Source of the DNA: a virus
Virus record (IMG/VR): IMGVR_UViG_3300006990_000050
Location: 1 to 47,225 of that record
Strand: one strand, 5' to 3'
Length of the DNA: 47,225 bases
Part shown: piece after piece, positions 41,604-47,225 of the stretch
Layout: every line of letters starts with the position of its first letter
Position numbering within the stretch: the first letter of the stretch is position 1
Made by a program: the position numbers and the translations under genes
Notes under the pieces: model-generated
Database searches by the model: none
What the model was told of the DNA's origin: nothing
What the model saw: the letters and a program-made list of their open reading frames with translations, nothing else

Positions 41604-42911
41604 TTATCTATTTGATTTATACATTAATTTATATAATTCCGGCAAGGCTTCTTCCATACTTTCGTCTCTTTGCTTATCCAACATTTCTGTATATTTTTGA
41701 AATGTGAGCAATTCTTGCCTCCAATTTTCTTTTCTGTTTTCCTTTAATGCCTTAATAGTTGCTTCTATACTTTGTACATTTTCCGGTCTATTTTTTAATA
41801 CTTTACTTCTTTGTAACCACTGTTCTAATCTACCTGCGGCTACTTCACGTACCTGCTCTGGGCAGTTTCTAAAGTCTAAACTTGTAGGATAATCACATAT
41901 TAAGAATGTTACAAATACTTCTCTTCCGTATTCTATTTCTAAACTTTCTATAAAGTCTAGTAATTTTGTTATTGTTAATACATTATATATTTGTATAACA
42001 GGACTAAACAATACAGTTCCTACAACGTCACTAGCACAATAAGTTCTTAAGTTTTTCTCAACTCTACTCCAGTGACTTGCACCTCTAATGTATTCGTTTT
42101 CTTTACCATAAGCATCTACACTAATACACATGAGTACACTTTTAAACTGTTCCACAAGATCTAAAAAACGTTTTTGAATATTGGTCATATTACTATTAAA
42201 TACTAATTCTATGTCTTTTGCTATCCCTAGTTCAACACATTTTTCCATAATCCAATATACACGTTCTATAATAGTTGGCTCGCCACCTGTAAAATAAAGT
42301 TTTACAACACCGGGTAGCCATTCTTCTACTTGACGTAAAAAATTAGGATCATCTTCCCAGTTAGTTAATTCATCTACAAACTGACCCCAGGTGAAGTTGT
42401 CCTTTATGAACTGTGCCGCATCTGGGTCAGCATTTTCTATTTTTTTATATTCCTTTTGTATTTGACTTGAATTTTGTGGTTGGCACATTCTACACTTCAG
42501 GTTACACATATTGCCAAGCCTAAAATCCAAGTACATGGGTGCTTCTTCTACTCTATAGTCGTTGTTTACACTACGTTCTATAATGTCATGAATTTCTTCT
42601 CCTTTCCCACTATATTCAAACCAATCCCTAATATAGTTTGTTCTATAACTAGGGAAACCCATATCTTCTAAATCATAGCAATGCTCACAACCTTTTACCA
42701 CGTCGCCTTCTATCATTTGCTTACGGATTTTACGCATATGATTGCTATTCCAGACATCTTCTATTTTATGTCCTCGATTTAGATCTACCATACTTCCATC
42801 ATCATTCTTAAAATTATCTCTAGCAACACAGCACCAACTTACAGTTCCAGTTGGCTGTGTCATTATAGATATCCAAGGATAAGGGCAAAAAGTTTTACTA
42901 TAATCAGACAT
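41604..42911 (-). CDS. N-terminal-twitch radical SAM protein 4 (435 aa)
   Basis: An N-terminal twitch/SPASM-like domain carries Cys9 (FCPYPW), Cys27-Cys28 (VSWCC), Cys75 and Cys78 (GCEHC). It is followed by the radical SAM core NMCNLKCRMC (Cys136, Cys140, Cys143). YFTGGEPTI is the SAM-binding GGEP motif. Auxiliary cluster domains of this kind occur in enzymes that modify peptides or sugars. A GGAGG lies upstream of ATG 42911. It is one of four paralogues in tandem. Confidence 0.85.
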   Translation of the reverse strand: MSDYSKTFCPYPWISIMTQPTGTVSWCCVARDNFKNDDGSMVDLNRGHKIEDVWNSNHMRKIRKQMIEGDVVKGCEHCYDLEDMGFPSYRTNYIRDWFEYSGKGEEIHDIIERSVNNDYRVEEAPMYLDFRLGNMCNLKCRMCQPQNSSQIQKEYKKIENADPDAAQFIKDNFTWGQFVDELTNWEDDPNFLRQVEEWLPGVVKLYFTGGEPTIIERVYWIMEKCVELGIAKDIELVFNSNMTNIQKRFLDLVEQFKSVLMCISVDAYGKENEYIRGASHWSRVEKNLRTYCASDVVGTVLFSPVIQIYNVLTITKLLDFIESLEIEYGREVFVTFLICDYPTSLDFRNCPEQVREVAAGRLEQWLQRSKVLKNRPENVQSIEATIKALKENRKENWRQELLTFQKYTEMLDKQRDESMEEALPELYKLMYKSNR

Positions 42912-42913
42912 AC

Positions 42914-44107
42914 TTAAAAGTCCTCCGGTGCATTACCGTATTGTTTTAGTAAAGCATAAAATTCAGGAAACGTTTTAGCAAAACTTTCTCCTCTAAATTC
43001 ATCACTAAACTTCACTTGTTTGTAAAACATTTCCATTAAACTTATATCATAATCTACATCTGTACAGTATTTTACCGAACTCACAATGTCAGGGTGTGTA
43101 TTATCTTTATACTTGTCTACAATTTTATCTTTTATTACTTTAGGTAATACCTTACAACTAAAATGATCTGGCGTATAGACATGATTAAAATATATAGGAA
43201 GATCTGGTTTAAAATTATCTCTCCATTCTAATATTTCTTCCATATAAAAAATATTAAATATTCCTACAGTATAACAGATATCAACAAAAATATTTGGTAT
43301 ATTTTTATCTAAAACTTTTTGTAAATTATTTTGTACCTCGTTCCATTTAGCAGGATGTCTTATGTATTCAAATTGTTCTCCTACTCCATCAAAACTCCAA
43401 CTTAACATTACTTGCTTAAAGTGAGGCCATAGTTCTAATCCTCTCTCAGGATATATTGAACCATTTGTATTATACAATAATTTTATATCTTTACTCTTAC
43501 CGGAATCAACTAAATCCTGTAGTATATCGTAGTGTCTTTTTATTAATAATGGTTCACCGCCATAAAATTCTAATACTTCTAAGTCATCACTAAGTTCTTC
43601 AAAGTCTTCCCAAAATGCTTCGTTAGTTTCTGGCCATCTACCTACTGTACGCATTCTATCCCAAAACAAATTGTTTGTACCATCTCGTTTTTTCTCTTCT
43701 GGTACCCATAGGCTACTTGCAAAACTATTGCAAATTCTACATTTATTATTACACACATTACCTAATTTCAGATCCATGGACTTTGGCTTAATGTGTTCTT
43801 TCTTTTGTATTGCTTCTTCTAATGCTGTAGGAAAGTCTCTCAATGCTCTCTGGCGTTTACTGTCTATTCCGGCATCCTCGGCAGTCCAACAACTGTAGCA
43901 AGAAGCAGGTTTTTTACCATCTAAAAAGTCTTTTCTTAAATTTGCTAACCATTCACTTCTCCAGCCGTCAGTTAGTACGTCGTGTGTAAGTGATAAATTT
44001 TGACCGTCTTTGCTAATTAGCTCATCCATTTGACAGCATATAGACATAGAGCCATCAGTCCTGGCTTCTAAGTTTACAAACGGCATTGGGCAAAAATACT
44101 TACTCAT
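42914..44107 (-). CDS. N-terminal-twitch radical SAM protein 3 (397 aa)
   Basis: Same architecture: Cys6 (FCPMPF), Cys24-Cys25 (SICC), Cys70 and Cys73 (CYSCW), then core Cys119, Cys123, Cys126 (NVCNNKCRIC) and EFYGGEPLL. The twitch domain precedes the core, the reverse of classical SPASM enzymes. Overlaps the upstream radical SAM gene by 4 nt. Divergence from its neighbours is high, so the four are not recent duplicates and probably act on different steps. Confidence 0.85.
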   Translation of the reverse strand: MSKYFCPMPFVNLEARTDGSMSICCQMDELISKDGQNLSLTHDVLTDGWRSEWLANLRKDFLDGKKPASCYSCWTAEDAGIDSKRQRALRDFPTALEEAIQKKEHIKPKSMDLKLGNVCNNKCRICNSFASSLWVPEEKKRDGTNNLFWDRMRTVGRWPETNEAFWEDFEELSDDLEVLEFYGGEPLLIKRHYDILQDLVDSGKSKDIKLLYNTNGSIYPERGLELWPHFKQVMLSWSFDGVGEQFEYIRHPAKWNEVQNNLQKVLDKNIPNIFVDICYTVGIFNIFYMEEILEWRDNFKPDLPIYFNHVYTPDHFSCKVLPKVIKDKIVDKYKDNTHPDIVSSVKYCTDVDYDISLMEMFYKQVKFSDEFRGESFAKTFPEFYALLKQYGNAPEDF

Positions 44108-45318
44108 AATTCTGCTAATTCCGGATAAACATCTTTAAAGTTTTCGTCTCTTAGTTTATCAAAAGATTCGTTAAACATTTTAAATTCTTCTAGTAAATGT
44201 GTATGATCATCATCTAAAAATTTTATTGCACTTTTATAACCTTCTGTTGCTCTACCTATATGATCTAAAGGTTCCAGCCATGCTAAATGCTTTAGCCATT
44301 TTGCTTTTATTTCTTCTTTTAATTCTTGTGGTAATACACTCATTCTAAATCGCTCGTTATTAAGTAACACATTCATATACCAGTCTCCCGGTTTGATATA
44401 TCCCTTATCTACCCAGCTCTTATGAAAGTCTGTAATGTGATAGGCGTTATAGGCACTTACTGTTGCACTAATATAAAAGTCTACATCTGGAGACTTTTCT
44501 CGCAACTGCTCTATGTTATTTACCACGTCTGCCCATTTTGTTCCTTTTCGCTGATATTCTCCACGTATTCCTTCTGCATCTAAACTTGCACCAATACTTA
44601 TATTATCAAAGTTTTTCCATAAATCTAATACATCATATTTTTTGTATTTTAATTTTGTAAAGTTTGTATTATAAAATATTCTTATATCTGTTTTACCCAT
44701 TTCAACAAGTTTATTCATTATACTCCAATGCTCGTCCATTATAATAGGCTCCCCTCCAGCCCAATATATTTGTTCTATATGTTCTAACATTGGTTCAAAC
44801 TCTTCCATAAAGTTATCTACATCATTACGGATTTGTATTACTTGTTCTGTTGGTGTAATATTCCATTCACTCTTTACAGCATCTTGGAACCAGTTACTAC
44901 TTAATTCTGGTCCGCAATATCTACAACGTAAGTTACATACATTACTAAATCTAAAGTCTAAGTAAACTATATGTAAATCATCTAAACTGCCGTCTGTGTT
45001 TGTTTTTGCTACTTTATCCCAATGAGGTTCTAGCCAGTCTCGGTTACTTCTAACTCTTAAACTGTCATGACCTTTCTCTTCTTTTTCGTAGCAACGTACA
45101 CATTGTTTACACTTTTTACCTTCTAACATTTTAAGACGAACTTCTTTCATCTTATCACTGTTCCAAACTTCTTGTAAACTATTTTCCCTTAAATCTCCTA
45201 TATGTTCTTCCCAAGGAGTATCACAACAAAGCATAGTCTTACCATTAGGCCAAGGGTGCATATGAATCCAAGGTAGAATACACATTACATCTGAGTTTTT
45301 TATATCGTCGTATTTCAT
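44104..45318 (-). CDS. N-terminal-twitch radical SAM protein 2 (404 aa)
   Basis: Cys13 (MCILPW), Cys31-Cys32, and Cys70, Cys73 and Cys76 (CKQCVRC) form the auxiliary domain; the third Cys here is extra relative to paralogues 3 and 4. Core Cys128, Cys132, Cys135 (NVCNLRCRYC). IYWAGGEPII is the GGEP motif. Overlaps both neighbours by 4 nt. The reaction cannot be predicted from sequence. Confidence 0.85.
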   Translation of the reverse strand: MKYDDIKNSDVMCILPWIHMHPWPNGKTMLCCDTPWEEHIGDLRENSLQEVWNSDKMKEVRLKMLEGKKCKQCVRCYEKEEKGHDSLRVRSNRDWLEPHWDKVAKTNTDGSLDDLHIVYLDFRFSNVCNLRCRYCGPELSSNWFQDAVKSEWNITPTEQVIQIRNDVDNFMEEFEPMLEHIEQIYWAGGEPIIMDEHWSIMNKLVEMGKTDIRIFYNTNFTKLKYKKYDVLDLWKNFDNISIGASLDAEGIRGEYQRKGTKWADVVNNIEQLREKSPDVDFYISATVSAYNAYHITDFHKSWVDKGYIKPGDWYMNVLLNNERFRMSVLPQELKEEIKAKWLKHLAWLEPLDHIGRATEGYKSAIKFLDDDHTHLLEEFKMFNESFDKLRDENFKDVYPELAEL

Positions 45319-46484
45319 ACGAAAAACTCCTTAACAACTTGTTTATTTTGTTCATGTAAATGTTCACTTATTCTTATTACATGTTGTTGATTATGATGAA
45401 ATCGTTGTTTATTATTCAAAATAAATTCTTCCCAATATCCTAAATCTTTTTCACAAACTTTTTTTAGTTGCTCTAAAATCATATTCATTCTATTTTCTAT
45501 ACAATTTTCTTTATCATAAGAATGATCTATAACATCATCAAACATATCAAAATTCATTGACCTTAATGTATGCACTATGCCTGGTGTTCCTAAAATTAGA
45601 GGTATTTGATTCATCGCAAATGCTTTTGTTGTTTTTTCTGTTGGCATCATCCTGTCACTATTTACAGTAAGATATCTTCCACCTGTATTAGATGTATCAC
45701 TATTAACAGAATAAGATGCTGGGTTATGTCCAATTACTCCCTCTAGTACAACGTTGAATACATTGTCTGCTATATGGGGAAGCAAGTCGTGTTGTTGTTC
45801 CGGCTGATCTCCTAACGATAATGGAAAGTAATTTTTTAGATGTGTTGGTATGAGATTCCAAAGTGGTTTATCTTTACCCCAATAATCATTTCCTAATTCA
45901 TAGTCTGCCCATCCACAAGATAATCTTCCTTTAGGTCTTAAAAATTTATCGTCTAGAATTTTGCATGTAAACTGTATTCTTTCTTTTCTAGAATACCGTG
46001 CTAAACTTATAAAATGTTTAGACCGTTTATGCTCTAAAGGAATATTTTCTTTGTATCCTGGCTTGCCGGAATACACATCAAACCATGTGGAAGATGTTAA
46101 AAATCTTACCTTAGTAGTTTCTTGGTAAACATCTATATACCATTCTACGGCAACATCAGTACCAGCATCTATGAGTAAAACTTTTTTATATCCTGCCTTA
46201 GATAATAATGATATACTAATTTCCCAAAACTTTCTATGCAATGCTTCTGTGGTGTAACTAAGTATAACATTTTCTAAACCTAATTTTTCAGCAACTTTTA
46301 TGGCTTCCATTGTGAAGAAGACATGTTCTGTTTCTGTTACAGTTTGGTAATCAAATACAACATAGTTAGGGTTATCAGGCAAGTCTTTTTGTAATCTATC
46401 AAAATATCCTGCATGTTGTCTTTTACATATAGATTTAGCATTGTTTGGTAATGTATTTAATACTAAATTCATATTAGTACTCAT
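45315..46484 (-). CDS. Glycosyltransferase-like protein (389 aa)
   Basis: The region RMMPTEKTTKAFAMNQIPLILG...LRSMNFDMFDDVID matches the TEKT...P...G...GF-F signature also seen in the protein at 14529. This suggests a GT-B exostosin/fucosyltransferase-like C-terminal domain. The N-terminal half (VIFDYQT...KKVLLIDAG) is alpha/beta. It overlaps both flanking radical SAM genes (11 and 4 nt). Acts presumably on the same product. Confidence 0.5.
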   Translation of the reverse strand: MSTNMNLVLNTLPNNAKSICKRQHAGYFDRLQKDLPDNPNYVVFDYQTVTETEHVFFTMEAIKVAEKLGLENVILSYTTEALHRKFWEISISLLSKAGYKKVLLIDAGTDVAVEWYIDVYQETTKVRFLTSSTWFDVYSGKPGYKENIPLEHKRSKHFISLARYSRKERIQFTCKILDDKFLRPKGRLSCGWADYELGNDYWGKDKPLWNLIPTHLKNYFPLSLGDQPEQQHDLLPHIADNVFNVVLEGVIGHNPASYSVNSDTSNTGGRYLTVNSDRMMPTEKTTKAFAMNQIPLILGTPGIVHTLRSMNFDMFDDVIDHSYDKENCIENRMNMILEQLKKVCEKDLGYWEEFILNNKQRFHHNQQHVIRISEHLHEQNKQVVKEFFV

Positions 46485-47225
46485 GCCTTATATTATGTTT
46501 ATCTAAAAGATTTATTAGTTCAGGGAATACTTCCCTCCAACCATCTTCATGATTGCGTATTTTATCCAACTCGTCATTGTACCGACAAAAGTGTTCCCAT
46601 TTAACTTCGTCCCAATCATCGTTATCATACATACTTAACAATGTTCCGAGTTCATATCTGTTACCCATCGTTTTTCTAAACTTGGCATGGGCCTCGTGTC
46701 TCACAACAGGAGGTAGTATTCCAGGCGATAGGTAATCCGGGTCATAAACAAAGTTCATATCAACTGGACAAGGTGCCCAATTTAAAAACTCGTCTAAATA
46801 AATGTAACTATATGCACTTACAGTTTGTGTTATTCTAACAGTCAATTCTGGTACTGCTAATATAGTATCTAAATTGTTCTCTACGTCTGACCATTGTGTA
46901 GGGAATCTAATATATTGATTTCTATGTTCCAGGTCGTCTATACTTGGACACACTCTGGCTTCTTTAAATTCTTTCCATAGTGGAATTGCTTTTTCAGGTA
47001 TGCTTGTCATATTAATATTATACCATAGAATAATATTTTTACTACGACCACTTTCTACAAGCATTTCTAAATATTTCCAATGTGCTTTTATTAATGTGGG
47101 CTCTCCACCATTAATATATAATACTTCCATATTAGGTGCACAATCAAATAAATCTTGATAAAAATTTTCATCTTCTGGCCATTGGAAATCGTGTTTGTGG
47201 TCTAACCAACTATATCCATCATTTA
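46474..47225 (-). CDS. Radical SAM protein 1, 5' part outside window
   Basis: The frame stays open to the right edge (the upstream codons read DGYSWLDHKHDFQWPED...), so ATG 47130 is internal and the N-terminal twitch domain and CX3CX2C motif lie outside. VLYINGGEPTLIK is the SAM-binding motif. SGRSKNIILWYNINMT and the following core match the three downstream paralogues. The operon begins beyond the window. Confidence 0.8.
   Translation of the reverse strand, partial: NDGYSWLDHKHDFQWPEDENFYQDLFDCAPNMEVLYINGGEPTLIKAHWKYLEMLVESGRSKNIILWYNINMTSIPEKAIPLWKEFKEARVCPSIDDLEHRNQYIRFPTQWSDVENNLDTILAVPELTVRITQTVSAYSYIYLDEFLNWAPCPVDMNFVYDPDYLSPGILPPVVRHEAHAKFRKTMGNRYELGTLLSMYDNDDWDEVKWEHFCRYNDELDKIRNHEDGWREVFPELINLLDKHNIRHEY

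Noticed and set aside
47130-47225. ATG 47130 as the real start of the last radical SAM gene
   Set aside because: The frame continues upstream without a stop to the edge, and the family requires an N-terminal Cys-rich domain before GGEP.
1-47225. CRISPR array or insertion sequence
   Set aside because: No regularly spaced direct repeats with spacers, and no transposase or terminal inverted repeat pair was seen.

Overview
The window is about 47 kb of AT-rich, very densely coded DNA from a tailed phage, most likely a marine T4-like (myovirus-type) phage related to the cyanophage/pelagiphage branch. The evidence is a T4-type family B DNA polymerase, a probable gp45-type sliding clamp, a DsbA-like dsDNA-binding protein, T4-type late promoters (NATAAATA), large repetitive and collagen-like fibre proteins, a small cold-shock protein, glutaredoxin, MoxR/VWA pair, and N-terminal-twitch radical SAM proteins. 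No photosynthesis gene, integrase or CRISPR array is present. The host cannot be fixed from this window.

Layout. 1-7868 (+): three virion fibre/tail proteins, the first cut by the left edge. 7902-10178: a late accessory block with two near-identical terminators, each followed at once by a late promoter and a gene that appears leaderless (an unknown protein and an amidinotransferase), then a 2-oxoglutarate-oxygenase-like gene on the minus strand. 10200-14539 (+): HAD phosphatase, VWA metallopeptidase and several small phage proteins. 14529-15968 (-): a glycosyltransferase-like gene with its own late promoter. 16011-20795 (+): EF-hand membrane protein, DsbA-like protein, DNA polymerase, sliding clamp. 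20795-31126 (+): a tightly overlapped operon with a DpdA-like 7-deazaguanine transglycosylase, a QueD-like T-fold protein, FolE and QueE, interleaved with a histone Hc1-like protein, a glycosyltransferase, a GalE-like epimerase and a phosphoribosyltransferase. 31110-35765 (+): 5'-3' exonuclease, small proteins, cold-shock protein, glutaredoxin, MoxR AAA+ ATPase. 35766-36048: structured non-coding RNA sequence, a terminator and tRNA-Arg(TCT). 36051-47225 (-): one 11-kb translationally coupled operon with four radical SAM/twitch proteins, a glycosyltransferase-like protein, a carbamoyltransferase, a nine-repeat GT-A-like protein, a zinc-ribbon protein and a methyltransferase. It runs off the right edge.

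How the parts may work together. Host-type promoters (TTGACA, 16-17 nt, often extended -10 TGnTATAAT) drive replication and nucleotide genes. T4-type late promoters drive structural and accessory genes. FolE, QueD-like, QueE and DpdA-like proteins together suggest a 7-deazaguanine base placed in phage DNA. The minus-strand operon plus the amidinotransferase and oxygenase look like a biosynthetic cassette for decorating a glycan or peptide.

Two signals stand out beyond gene content. First, I could not find the pentamer GCWGC (GCAGC/GCTGC) anywhere in the window, while GCSGC (GCGGC/GCCGC) occurs more than fifty times by eye, mostly at Ala-Ala codon pairs. Second, five genes on both strands carry a late-promoter box exactly 5 nt before ATG, which under T4 geometry puts the transcription start on the A of ATG.
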